A stretch of 64,000 nt of DNA from NCBI GenBank assembly GCA_020086605.1, contig JACBWW010000048.1, forward strand, positions 4,746,629-4,810,628, written 5' to 3'. Below, piece after piece: positions 26,849 to 37,485 of this stretch (position 1 is the first letter of the stretch; every line of letters begins with the position of its first letter). The translations under genes were made by a program, and so were the position numbers. The notes under the pieces are model-generated. The model made no database searches. It was not told the origin of the DNA and saw nothing but the letters and a program-made list of their open reading frames with translations. This DNA comes from Lanius collurio. Lineage: Eukaryota > Chordata > Aves > Passeriformes > Laniidae.

Positions 26849-28170
26849 AATTTCTGAGAATGATAGCTTATCACTCTCTAAAATCATGATTCTATAATTC
26901 TGATTTACTTTAAACTTCATGTAGGAATAGGATACTAAAACAAAATTCTTCCAGTCAGGCTCTTAATCCCATCAGCACTGATTTAAAGAAAAATAATTAA
27001 TAAAATTAGCAAGACTTGAAAGCTTCAGACTTGATAGTTGAACAGGCTTGTTACTAAGCTTAAATCACAAGAGTTTTAAGTATATGTAATTTTCAGCTTA
27101 GAAAACTATTGCATCAGATAGATCTTGCATAATTTATGCTTGATATAAATCCAAACGGCAGTTCCATATATTCTCAATATATCTGCACACCTTTAGTTAC
27201 TATTCCAATCTTTCTATCCTATTCTCAATAACCTGTTACCTATTAGTGCATATAATTGAGAGAGTTAAAATATAACGGAATAATTAAATGTTGTTACCAT
27301 CAAGCTGGGTGAGTTGTTCTGTACCACAAATGATAACACAAAATACTTGTGGGATGCTCACCCATTTTCAATAAGAATACTCTGAGAGTGTTTACTGAAT
27401 CTAAACACTTCCCTTACTAAGGGAGCCAAGTAGGAAAGTTTCTGTTTTGTTATACTTGAAGTAGTCATTGACATAGCTGTGCTAAACCTCCTGTGTTCCC
27501 AGATAAGTAGAGAAAGGCAACTTCAGCATTCAGTGTGTAAAACAACTACATTATTTAGCTACAGGCTACAGTCATGGCTAGCCAGAAGGTAATGTGTATA
27601 TGTTTGTACAGAGTTCAGAGCACTCACATTTGCCCTAATCAAAAATGGAAGTTAGGGCAACTGCAGATTTTCTGTCCATTAATGTGAATATGAAATGTGT
27701 ATTGCAAAAATCCCTCTGAATACAAATATCAGTAACTCAATTTGGAATAATTTATGGTTAGTAGGATTTGCTTTTAAGGAAGTAATAAATATTTAATACA
27801 GCAGTAGTGGGAAATGGTTTCGATTAAGCAAATAACATAAATACAATCTCTATATTTATTTTATGACATTTTCTTCTTGTCATAAGCACAGAGATTGGGC
27901 TGCCAATGACTGCAAAGCTCCTGGGAATCACTAAAGACTCAGCAATACCACGTAGAGGAGGAGACTGAGAAGATTTTTAAGCACTTTGGAGGAGATATAT
28001 TTATATCTGACATGTAGATCAAAAACTGCATGGGACAAACTGTGTCAGAATTACCATACTGGGCAGTGAAAACCATTTTAAGAATATCAATGTGAATATG
28101 ATATGTTGCCTCAGACATGGGGCCCATTCGGCCCAATACCCTCCTTCTTTCCAGCTGCAAACTGGAAGTT
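26849..28170. other. AT-rich sequence, no gene seen
   Basis: No recognisable gene. The segment at 27880-28170 is somewhat less AT-rich and lies against the start of the next LTR. It could be ERV-derived, but no viral motif is visible. Confidence 0.5.
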
Positions 28171-28803
28171 TGTAATGACTTGGGGTGTTGCAGTACAAAT
28201 GGCCTCTATGACTCTAGAGGGAATGAAAACAGCTGAGTCCTGGTGGTCAGGCACCAACGTTTAAGATCACCTCTGTGGTGATGGCAAGCTCCCAGAATCA
28301 TTGGGTTCCTTAATTTGCTTAGAACAAGTTGCTTGGTCTCTACCCAGTTTTACGTAAAAGAACATAAATATTTATCCCTTTAATTGAATATGTATCAGTT
28401 CTGGAAAGTTCCATGTTCCTCAATGCCCTATTGGTTACTCCCTATTACCCTCCTATAAGTGTTCCTCACTGGTTAATTCCTTGTGGACTCCTTCCCTCTT
28501 GCCCTTCCCTACTGGGTATTGCCCTTTTCTTTGTTCCAATTTCTTTGAGTATAAAATCCCTGGACCCTGCTGTGTTGTCTGCTCTTTGTCCCTGGATCCT
28601 TCACTGGCAATAAATCTGCTCGTGGAACCCAGAGAGTCCCTCCTTTTTGTTTACCGTAGCCCACACGCCTAAACAGCTTAGCTAGGGGCTAGCTCTCTCG
28701 AGTGAGGAGCTCACTCCTTGGATCTGCAGGGTCACTGCCTGAGAGGCACAGCCAGACCTCCAGGCTTTCCCCTGCCTCAGTGTGCCCTCATTGGGGCTTT
28801 ACA
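28171..28803 (+). mobile_element. Solo LTR with clear promoter and poly(A) signals (gamma/ERV1-like)
   Basis: The block has the architecture of a retroviral LTR: a U3-like region, a TATA box (gtataaaat, 28549-28557), a polyadenylation signal AATAAA 60 bp downstream (28609-28614) and a U5-like segment ending 'ttggggctttaca'. The compact TATA-to-AATAAA spacing with a short R is typical of gammaretrovirus-like LTRs (established knowledge). The left end, tgtaatg, is the best imperfect inverse of the right end but is approximate. I found no convincing target-site duplication and no viral genes beside it. Confidence 0.6.
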
Positions 28804-31542
28804 AGTAAATCCCAGAAAATAGAGCTTGAAGTCCAGCTGGAGGTATATATGGCTATTTTTATTTCTTTCCTTGCTGCTTGGTTTAATCAGTTCTTTTTTT
28901 TTGTCTGAAATCAAGACTTGAAACTTAGAAGAGCTTAGAAAAGAAGAGAAATTTTAACCGAAATAATAATGCACAGTGCATCCTGAAAAAAATACCACCA
29001 GAGACTGAAAAATTCAACTGAAAGACATGCTGACCAAAATAAGAAACTGTTTGTGGATGGAAACATTAAGATCTATGACATGGAGGCTTAGGGCTTCAAG
29101 AATTGACGGTTACCAAGCAGACAGCTATCAATTAAAATTCAGAGACTATAGACCATTAAATTCCATTAGGAAATCATTGCTACTATACTACTTCTCCAAG
29201 GACATGGATAGAAAATATTCAGTAATTGCTAGATTTAAGGTCATTGTTTAGATACCTCTTTTAATAGTTTAAAAGTTGCACTTTATTCCACATATCTATT
29301 GAAATAAAAATGGGAAACTCTGTTTAATCTTTTATATTTGAGTTTAAAAAGGAGAGGATGGAAAATACAACTAGAGTAGTGTTAAATTGCAACAGTAAGA
29401 ACAATAGGAAAACTGTAGAATAGTCTATAAATTATTTTTAACTCTGGCCATTTTGCAAAGCAGCCAATTTAATAATTGACTATTCTATATATAAATTCTA
29501 CCGGCATGTCAAAAGTTATAGCTTCTGATTGGAATTACAGAGAAAATATATAATATAAGGTGCTGAAAAAAATTAAATTTCTTTAATGACAATTACTGAT
29601 TTAATATTTCACAACATAGTTTCCTAGAGGCTATTTCTCCTGGGAAAACTCATTTACACTGACTGATACAGCAATATTTTGCTTAGAAATAGTGCTTTTA
29701 GGAACTTGTACCTCTAGATGCATTATGCAAATGAAGTTTTTCTTATAATAAACAATTAACAATTACTGATTGATGATTTCGCTGTAAATTACTGTTGTTT
29801 TTTTTCTTGGTCCATGTCTATAAGTAGATCTTGTTATTCTCAAGTGTTCCAGCCATTTCAATTGACTGGTTTTTTGTTTTTTTTTTTTACTATATGAATT
29901 GACAGAAACATTGTATGTGACTGCTCAGTATCTATATTGGAAAATATTGCTCTATTGCTTAACTTCAAGTGCTTAAATAACAACAAAAAAAATTGGTCTA
30001 CATCATCAGTTTTATATGAAGCACTTTCTCTCTTTTACAGGAAAAACAGTAATACAAGGGGAAGTATCAGAAAAACAGAGGAGGGGCCTCAATAGTTTTT
30101 TAAAATATTAAGAGTGTTTTGGAGGAATGTTCTTCACAAAAATTAAACTTATTCAAGATTCATGGGCGGTATTCAAGTTAAATTTAAATGGTCTGATCAC
30201 AATCACAAGAGGAGGTACATACTTGATTCTAGCTGTGAGCAGTACTATCACATTTTGTCCTGCAATAGCTTCTTCCAATCAGATTTTTTTCTTCAATTTA
30301 CCTTCTATTCTGAAGTAATAAAGAATTGAAAAACATGAGAACATTGTTTTGCTTTAAATTTGCAGCTTTGACTGAACAAACCATTGAGGCAACTGAATTC
30401 TGCTTAAGACTATTTGTGTGTAAGATAGAATAGTATGTAGTTTGCAAGGTGTGTTTAGTAAACTGAACAAAGCTCTTAGTGGGCACAGTTGCTGCAATTT
30501 TTAGAATATAGCATGAGAAATACATGATACTACATTTTCTTGTTGGTTGCAGAACTTACACCAAAATTGAATGCAATGGGTTTTATTTATTTTAGGCAGC
30601 CAAATTGAGAGCTCCCACATATGTCACTCACCAGCTGATAGATATTGAGGTAAGATTGCTCCTTGTTCAGTTGCAGCTGTGGAAGTTAGTCCACTGTCCA
30701 CAGAATATCCAGAGGGGCATAAGAAAAATTTGGAAGTTAATGAATGGTAGAGCAATTTTTCTTGCACTTTGGTTGATACCTTTTGTTTTGTATAGAATTT
30801 GGACCTCTCTTCTAGGATCTATAATAGATTTTCTTGATCAGCTAGATTAAACATTAAACTAGTTTTCCCCAATATTGTTCTTGAAGAAACCAGGGAGAAT
30901 TACAGGAATTTATTTTAAATGCCCAAACTAGGCAAACAAGATCTCATCCTGAAGGTTTAGGAAGTTATATATATAGACATTCACTAACATCCTAGAGGAC
31001 AGACAGTTTATTCAGAAGGAGGGAAAAAGCTATTTATCTAAGTCAGTCTGACTAAGACTCCATCTAGATCAAGTGGTTTTGCTTATATGTGTTCACATGT
31101 GTCCATATGTACATACATATGGGCTATTTTTATATATGCTCTGTGATGATAATGCCTCTGAAATTCTAATTAACAAACTTTTCAAGGTTCTTTAGCTTTT
31201 TATGACTAGCTTCCCAGTAATCACATAACCCTGTTGGCATGGCTGATTTAATATTACTTCTTCACAAAAAAGAGTGATGATAATTAACCCTGAATAAAAA
31301 TACACAATAAGAAAATTATACTTTATGCCAAAATTGTCTTTTTTACAACTTGTACTTCCTCTACTGCCTGCAGTTGTTCACATATCCATTCCCCTTCATC
31401 AAGTAGGTCTGTTTACCTTGGCTCAGTGAGTCTAGCTGAGTACAGGTATCTGAATGAAGTTATTTTTGTTTGGGTGGCTTTTTATCTTAATCTGTTTCAA
31501 ACAGTGACTTCAAGCACAATCTTGTTTTATATTGGGTATAGG
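28804..31542. other. AT-rich sequence with one candidate exon
   Basis: Mostly unidentified AT-rich DNA. It contains the candidate 54-bp exon at 30596-30649 and small chance ORFs. The segment at 29020-29100 carries a short 'LFVDG'-like translation reminiscent of RNase H, but the rest of the frame gives no support (see rejected items). Confidence 0.5.
30596..30649 (+). other. Candidate internal exon, 54 bp (18 codons), gene unknown
   Basis: A T-rich tract ending in a strong acceptor (ttttatttattttag, AG at 30594-30595) is followed by 54 bp and a strong donor (gatattgag|gtaaga, GT at 30650-30651). The length is a multiple of three and only one frame is open. It reads AAKLRAPTYVTHQLIDIE, a varied composition unlike the Phe/Lys/Ile-rich chance ORFs around it. 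I do not recognise the gene. No partner exon was found in the window, which would fit a long intron on each side. Chance occurrence cannot be excluded for so short a segment. Confidence 0.3.
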
Positions 31543-32161
31543 TGGCAAGTTTTCCACAGTGGAGTCTACAAGAGAGTGCGGAGATTGAGAAAGACACAGA
31601 CTCTGCTGGATGCTAGCAAAGCAGCAAGCCAATTTATTACAGTAGTTACCAGCATTTATAGTTCTCTAATTTCCAGACAAATTTTTCCACTTAGCTCTCC
31701 TTTGCCCCTGTTCCCATAGCAACATTATCAAGTCCTTGCAGACATCCCCCTTGCACCAGTGGTAACCTTATTCACATCTTCTTTTGTGCCAAAGTGCTCA
31801 GGTCATGGCATCCTCTTTGTTCCTTCTTTGCTTCTGGTTCTTGCCTTGAGCTTTATCTGTCCCACGGCTTTTGCTGTACCGAGGCTAGGAGATCTGCACA
31901 GCTGTCAGCTTCCGTCGCTGCCTGGCTCCTGACACAAGTGTGGCTCTCACATGTTATCGCATGTCACATGGTCCCACCTAGTTGCACAACGGACCTGCCA
32001 CAGGACACAGCCCAGTCTGTCAGCCAAGCTGGTGGTACTTGTGGGCAAAAATATTTAAGAGGGGGAAAATGTTGCACAGACAGGGAGGAGTGAGAGAAAA
32101 AATGAGAAACAGACCTAAGAACACCAAAGTCAGAGAATACAGAGAGGTAGGAAGTGTTACA
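31543..32161 (-). mobile_element. Family-D ERV LTR, antisense
   Basis: Read on the minus strand this ~619-bp block starts TGTAACACTTCC and ends near GGAAAACTTGCCA. It has an AT-rich TATA-like region (reverse complement of aaaatatttaa at about 32048-32058). AATAAA on the minus strand (31632-31637) is followed by 'ttggcttgctgctttgctag', a U5-type sequence common in avian ERVs. ORFs at 31794-32188 on either strand lie inside it and are not genes. No clear target-site duplication was found, so ends are good to about 10 bp. Confidence 0.6.
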
Positions 32162-32169
32162 AGTCCTGC

Positions 32170-32791
32170 ATAAGAGATTCAAATTCAATTGAAGCCCTTA
32201 GAGTGAGCCATGCCAGAGCAGATAACCACATTGCAGTCTATTCCACTGGGGACCCTGACCCAGAGCAACTGAATATTTCCTGAAGGAATTGTGATCTACC
32301 AAGAGCTTACACTGGACAAAATTTTGCTGACAGGAAAGTAGCCCATAGAGGACTTACTCTGGAGCAGGTTTACTCTAAAACCTTTAGGTAGAGAGGATCC
32401 AGAGAGGAGTAGGGCAAACTTGTAAGAAGGAAAAAGTAACAGGGAGTAACTGCTATGGATTGTCCACAGCCTTCTGTCCCCATAATCCTTGCCCCTATGG
32501 GAATAGACTAGGAGGAAGAATTGGAAATGCAGGGTTGAAATTAAGTTATTGAAAAAGAGGTGTGTTTTGATTTTGGTTTTGTTTCCAGTCATCCAGATCT
32601 ATCTCAGTTTGCAATAAATTTTCTCTAAGCTGGCTTTCTTTTGCCCATTATGGTAACTTTTAAGTGATTTCACTGTCTGTATTTTGATCCATGAGCTTTA
32701 TAATCTTATTTTCTTTCCCTGTCCTGCTAAGGAGAGGGAGTGAGACAGGCGGGGTGAGAGTCTGGCAGCTGGTCAAGGTTAATCCACTGCA
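32170..32791 (+). mobile_element. Family-C LTR (avian ERVL-like), 5' part missing or decayed
   Basis: In sense orientation it shows 'gagccatgccagagcag', repeated 'cacgctggagcag'-type units in decayed form ('cttacactggacaaaattt', 'cttactctggagcagg'), 'ttttgattttggttttg' and 'tgcaataaattttctctaa' (polyadenylation signal AATAAA). It continues with 'cttttgcccattatggtaa', then 'ggagagggagtgagac', and ends 'ggtcaaggttaatccactgca'. This order matches a common avian LTR that ends in CCAGGGTCAACCCACCACA. It directly abuts the antisense family-D LTR. Confidence 0.75.
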
Positions 32792-33494
32792 TGTTTCAAT
32801 CTGTATTTTAATGTAAATTTAATTCTGGTCAAAGTTTTAATTCTGTGTCAGAAATTTGATAATTTAGGTCTGGGTTTATCATTTCACTGTTAACACTTTC
32901 AAATGAAGGCCCCAATTTAGAAGGCACAAAGGGATATGCAAATGATCCTTTGCATTTTAATCTGAATAGCACCTTGGAGCAATACCTTTTATAAAATTTG
33001 AATTGCTTCTGCTAGCAATACCTCCATTAATTTTTGGCAGAAAATTTTAATTGCAAACATAGCACTATGTTTATGATTATTTTTTAAATTAATAAAAGAC
33101 ATTATATGAATAATTGTTAAAAGATAATATTTCTCAATATTAATATACTCTATCCTTACTTCATTTAGATTATACATGGAGATCATAAACAAAAGGAAGG
33201 AAGTATTTGTAAATTCATACTTCAAATTCAAGAAGAAAAAAGCAAACAGGGAAACAAAAGGTAAAAAAATGTGAAATTTTAATGTTACATTCTCGTAGAG
33301 AATTTTCATTCTTTTAGTTCTGGAGTGCCTGAGGTCCCAGTGTACAGATCAGGCTTCCTGCCCACATTCACGGAGACTGGAGAGATGCAAATATGAGAAA
33401 CATGTTAACTTCTTTAAACATTTATTTCTCATCATGCTGTAGCAGGGAAAATTAACTTCAGAGAAGCAAAATAGTGAAACTGTTAGAAACATTA
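32792..33494. other. AT-rich sequence, no gene seen
   Basis: A 106-codon minus-strand ORF (32989-33309) is present. It is dominated by Ile, Phe, Leu, Asn and Lys and is most likely a chance ORF. Nothing else is recognised. Confidence 0.5.
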
Positions 33495-33675
33495 AATGAT
33501 TGAAGTCAGAAGAGGCCTCTTGGAATCATCAGATCCAAACCCTAGGTCAAAGCAGGGTCAAATAGAGTTTGGGCTCTTTTTTTATCAAGTTTGGCATTTC
33601 TCCAAGGATGGAGCCTCCACATTCTGACTGGGCAGTCTGTTCCAATGTTTAATCAAACTTAGAGTGAAAAAGTTT
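33495..33675 (-). mobile_element. CR1 LINE, old 3' UTR fragment, antisense
   Basis: The plus strand reads as CR1 antisense: 'gaggcctcttggaatcatc', 'caaagcagggtcaaatagag', 'tctccaaggatggagcctcc', 'gggcagtctgttccaatg'. The divergence is high, indicating an old insertion. A G/T-rich low-complexity tract follows at 33690-33780. Confidence 0.8.
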
Positions 33676-33875
33676 GGGGCTTGGGTTTTTTTGACAGGGG
33701 CAGGGGAGAATGGGTGTGGTGGTGTGGGGGGTGTTTGTTGCTGTTTTTTATTTTTGTTGTTTCTTGTACTTTGTTATTAAATTAATTTGAAAAAAAAAAA
33801 TAGGGTGATTTGTAGTTTTGTGAGTGTTCAGGTATTTCTGAAGAACTGAGTGAATCTCTGTATCTAAATAATACC

Positions 33876-34611
33876 ATCATGGAAAGGCTTAGGTTGGAAG
33901 GGACCTTAAAGATCACCTGGTTCGATCCACCCATCCTATGGGCAGGGATGACATGCATTAGATCAGGATGCACAAGGCCCAATCCAACCTGGCCTTGAAC
34001 AACTTCCAGGAAGCTCTTCCAGTGTCTGACCACCTCTGACTTCCTAGCATCTAATTTAAATCTCTCTTCTTTTAGTTTAAAACTGGCCCTCCTTGCCCTA
34101 TCATTATATGCCTGTGTAAAAAGTTGCTCTTCCTCTTTTTTATAAGCCCCCTTTAAGTACTGGAACTCTGATCATCTTTGTGGCCTCCTCCTGACCCACT
34201 CTAACAGGTTGATGTCTTTTTTGTGCTGAGGACCCCAGATCTGGATGCAGTACTCCAAGTGGAATCTCAGGAGGGCAAGAGTAGAAGGACAGAATCATCT
34301 TCCTCAACCTGCTGGACATACTCCTTTTGATTCATTTCAGGATAGAGTTTGCCCTCTGGACTGAAAACTCACATTGTTGGCTCCTGTCCAGCTTTTTGTC
34401 CACCATAACCTTCTCCACTGGGTTGCACTCAATGAGTTCTTGCACTCTGTACTCATGTCTGGGGTTGCCCCAACCCAGCTGCAGGACCTTGTATTGGACT
34501 AGTTGAACATCATGAGATTCCCATGAGCCCATTTCTCAAGTTTGTCCACATCCCACTGGATGGCATCTCTTCCTTCTCTTATGTCAACTGCACCACTCAG
34601 CTTGTAAATGG
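33876..34611 (-). mobile_element. CR1 LINE, 3' end to ORF2, antisense, internally deleted
   Basis: The plus strand starts with the CR1 antisense 3' UTR ('ggttggaagggaccttaaag', 'tccaacctggccttgaac') and runs into ORF2 ('atctttgtggcctcctcctg', 'gatctggatgcagtactcc', 'ttgtccacatcccactgga'). Between 'agtactggaac' and 'tctgatcatc' (about 34165) the expected ~90 bp containing the 'tctcttctccaggctgaac' block is missing. The element is 5'-truncated near 34611. The ORFs here are antisense to CR1. Confidence 0.93.
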
Positions 34612-35017
34612 TACAAGTGACCATCAATCTAAAATGTATGTTATTCATAGTATTTTTGTGATTCCTGTGTTATAATGATAGTTGAGATTTATACCCCTTT
34701 AAAGAGAGAAAATAATGATGGAAATGCTCAAGTGTACAGTTTGTGAACACTTAGATTGAAATCTGTTTGCAGTAGCGCTCAGAAAATACCTCATCATTCA
34801 GAAATCCTGTCTGAAAAGGCACCAAAACTCATAAATGACAGCATTTCTTAAAGTACTATTTGTAAATACATTTACCCCTTACAACTAACCTCTCCTGTGT
34901 GCACTTACTGCCATGAAAAATAAAAAATAATTTATTGCGCAGTTAAGCAGACAAAACATAAATAAAAATTCCTTACTTGTTGAACAATCCCCAGCTGACT
35001 ACCTCCAATTATTTTTG
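34612..35017. other. Spacer between two CR1 fragments
   Basis: About 400 bp of AT-rich sequence with no recognised feature. Confidence 0.5.
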
Positions 35018-35830
35018 TAGAATCTCAGAATGGTTTGGGTTGTAGGAAATCTTTAAAGTTCATCTCGTTCCAACCACCCTGACATGGACAGGGACACTTT
35101 CCAAGAGATCAAGTTTTTGAATGCGCTGTCCAACCTGGCCTTGAACACTTTCAATAATGAGACATCTACCACCCTTGTGGGCAAACTGTTCCAGTGTCTC
35201 ACTACCTACAAGGTAAAAAATAAATAAATAATTCTTCCTTATGGCCAATCTAAACCTGTACTCTTTCAGTTTAAACCCATTATCCCATGTCTGACCACTT
35301 CATGCTCTTATGAGAAATCCTCTCTACAGCTTTCTTTTAGGCCCCCTCTAGTGCTGGAAGGCTGCTATAGAGCTTTTTCTTCTCTAGACTGGGAAACCTC
35401 AGCCTTTTTCAGAAAAAAGATGTTGCAACCCTCTGACTACTTCAGTGGCTCTCTTTTGAATCCAATTCTAACAGTTCCATCTCTTTCATACCACAGGACT
35501 GGATTTATATTTCAAGTCACTTCTCATGAGAGTGGAATAGAGAAAGATGAACCCCTCTCAGTGTACTGGCCATGTGTTTTTTATGAGCCCAGAATAGGAC
35601 TGTCTTTCTGAGCTGTAAATTCTGGGTTATAAAACCTGGATGAGCTGGATGGCCCAGATTGGTTTTCTGGGCCATTCATTGCTGATCCGTATCAATTATT
35701 TTTGCCCATCAGTATTGTCAAATCCTTTCCTTCAACTTTTGTCTCTATCAATTTGCCACCCAGTCTGTACTGATATTGTGGATTGCCCTTACCTACTTAT
35801 GTTACTAAGGTATCTGAGTAGTATCTTCTG
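35018..35830 (-). mobile_element. CR1 LINE, older subfamily, antisense
   Basis: 'Agaatggtttgggttgtagg', 'ctggccttgaacactttcaa', 'ggctgctatagagct' and, further on, 'cagtctgtactgatattgtg' follow the CR1 antisense order from the 3' end into ORF2. The middle part (about 35480-35700) is strongly diverged. The orientation is the same as its neighbour at 33876, but divergence is greater, so it is a separate, older insertion rather than a continuation. Confidence 0.85.
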
Positions 35831-36240
35831 AATCTTTGAGCAAAGTGGAAAGTATTTTTTTGGTAGCAAGCCTACTGCTGAATGTCAGCGCACCTACAGC
35901 TGTCTCTTGCCTTCTCATCTAACTTGCACTTGCCAGCATGACAACTTCTAGATTACTTCCTGTTGTTTTTCCTGATGTTTCCAGATCCTTTTTTGCAATT
36001 TTTAGACCAGAATCTGTGCTGTTCATTTAATGAAAAGGCATTTATTGACCTGAAAAGTCAGTATTTACCGTGAGATACCTATAGAGTAAACTTTTTCCAG
36101 TATAAAACATAGAGCCACACTGTTCAAGTTCCTCTGAGCAGAAACTGCTAAGAACTGCTAGTGTTGGTCACTTCGCATATGTCAGAGACTGAAATATTAT
36201 AGTCTATGACTTAAACAGTTTATTAAAGGATTTTTAAAAC
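35831..36240. other. Unidentified spacer
   Basis: About 400 bp with no recognised gene or repeat. The part up to about 35950 could be a further decayed CR1 segment. Confidence 0.4.
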
Positions 36241-37060
36241 TGTGTTACAAGAGCTGCAGAGAAGACTACCACACCCTGAATGGGGCCCTGACTGAGGGCT
36301 TACACCTCTCACTGTGAAGATAAAGTAACAGCTCAGGGCTGGGGACATTCACAGAGCACAAGCTTAACACCTCCAAGGTGGTGACCACAGCCCCAGGGCT
36401 ATCAGCTGCCAGGCTCACACAGACCCTCGAACCAAAGGGTGGAGGGAGGAGAGGCTTTGGGTAACTTGGAAAAGCCTCTGGTCAGAGGTGCAGTGACCTC
36501 CCAGCCTCCACTGTGCAGAGGAGTCCAGTTGAGGGGTCCTCACCGGGAGAGAGAAGCTTATCCACAGCAGAAGGGGGGGACATGGCCCATCAAAGGGGCC
36601 TCCCTCAAAGGGGTCCCCAGACCCTGCACCAGAACACCAGAGATGATGCAACAGACCCTCAGTGCTGCAAGGGACAGTGTCAGGCCAGCCCCTGCAAGGG
36701 GAGAGGCGTGGGTGTTCCCACCTGGCCCACAGTGTGTATTAACCCACGGGACTCTGTGCTCCTCAGCATGTGGCAGTGTGTGGTGGCGTGTGGTGGCGTG
36801 TGGTGGCGTGTGGTGGCATGTGGCAGTGTGTGGCATCATGGCCATGGCAGCCATGGGGAACCCTCACCACCAGCAGAGCAGATGGAGGGGAGCAACGAGA
36901 CATCATCGGGAACCCCAGATGGGTGATCTGCTTCCACCTAACCCCTGTCACCTCTCCCTGTTCCCCCAAACTCCAAGCACACTTCTTTTTCTATTTCTTT
37001 CTTTGTCTTCTCTTTCCTTCTCTTTGCCTATCTACTATTAAATAAAATACATCCATTTTT
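36241..37060 (+). mobile_element. GC-rich LTR-like block
   Basis: This is a GC-rich island in AT-rich surroundings, with the general plan of an ERV LTR. It starts with a TG (tgtgttacaagagctgcag), has a GC-rich body, then a pyrimidine tract and a polyadenylation signal in 'attaaataaaatacatcc' near 37038-37045. It carries a 10-bp tandem repeat (36767-36836). The longest plus-strand ORF in the window (200 codons, 36439-37041) lies here. It is Pro/Gly/Arg/Trp-rich, is translated partly from the tandem repeat and matches no family I know. No target-site duplication was identified. Confidence 0.4.
36767..36836. repeat. 10-bp tandem repeat, seven units
   Basis: Seven head-to-tail decamers: catgtggcag, tgtgtggtgg, cgtgtggtgg (three times), catgtggcag, tgtgtggcat. 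The array is mirrored in composition, with catgtggcag in units 1 and 6. Confidence 0.9.
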
Positions 37061-37083
37061 TTGCTATGAACATCTAACCTTGT

Positions 37084-37159
37084 TTGGTTTTAATATCGTT
37101 TCTAGGAATATTTTGAACCACTTGGTTTTAATCTCATTTCTGGGGATATTTTGAACCTT
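37084..37159. repeat. 38-bp tandem duplication
   Basis: Two adjacent 38-bp units each begin ttggttttaat and end with tattttgaacc. They differ at a handful of positions (such as atcgtttctagg versus ctcatttctggg). They lie just past the polyadenylation signal of the LTR-like block, so they may belong to its 3' part. Confidence 0.85.
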
Positions 37160-37380
37160 CTAAATTCTTTCTGGTTTATGCAAAGAGACTTAGCTTTCTT
37201 TGCTTTTCTGGGTTTAAACCTGATTGTAACAGCATAGCATACAATTATTCAAATTATTCTGTGCTTGGAATCTTTGAGACATTCATTATCTTACAAAATA
37301 TAATTTGTAATATACAAGATGGAATAATTTTTTTGGAAAAAAATAAACAGGCTTACTTGCCTGCTTTGTTTCACTACAAA

Positions 37381-37485
37381 AATCACAGAATCACTGAATC
37401 ATCAAGGCTGGAAGTTACCTTCAAGACCACCTAGTACAACCATCAACTTAACACTACCATAATCACCCCTGAAAAATATCCACAA
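37381..37485 (-). mobile_element. CR1 LINE, 3' tail, antisense (different subfamily)
   Basis: 'Aatcacagaatcactgaatc' (inverted terminal octamers) is followed by 'aaggctggaagttacc', 'agaccacctagtacaacc' and 'atcaacttaacactaccata'. This is the signature of the CR1 subfamily whose antisense reads 'ccaaccatcaacccaacactaccat'. It is about 105 bp long and 5'-truncated. Confidence 0.85.

Noticed and set aside
29020..29100. Possible retroviral RNase H ('LFVDG'-like) translation
   Set aside because: The motif is five residues long and the frame is soon interrupted. None of the other conserved RNase H positions can be seen downstream.
36439..37041. Longest ORF in the window (200 codons, plus strand)
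   Set aside because: It lies in a GC-rich LTR-like block and partly translates a decamer tandem repeat. Overlapping ORFs are open in several frames on both strands, as expected from GC-rich stop-poor DNA. No domain is recognised.
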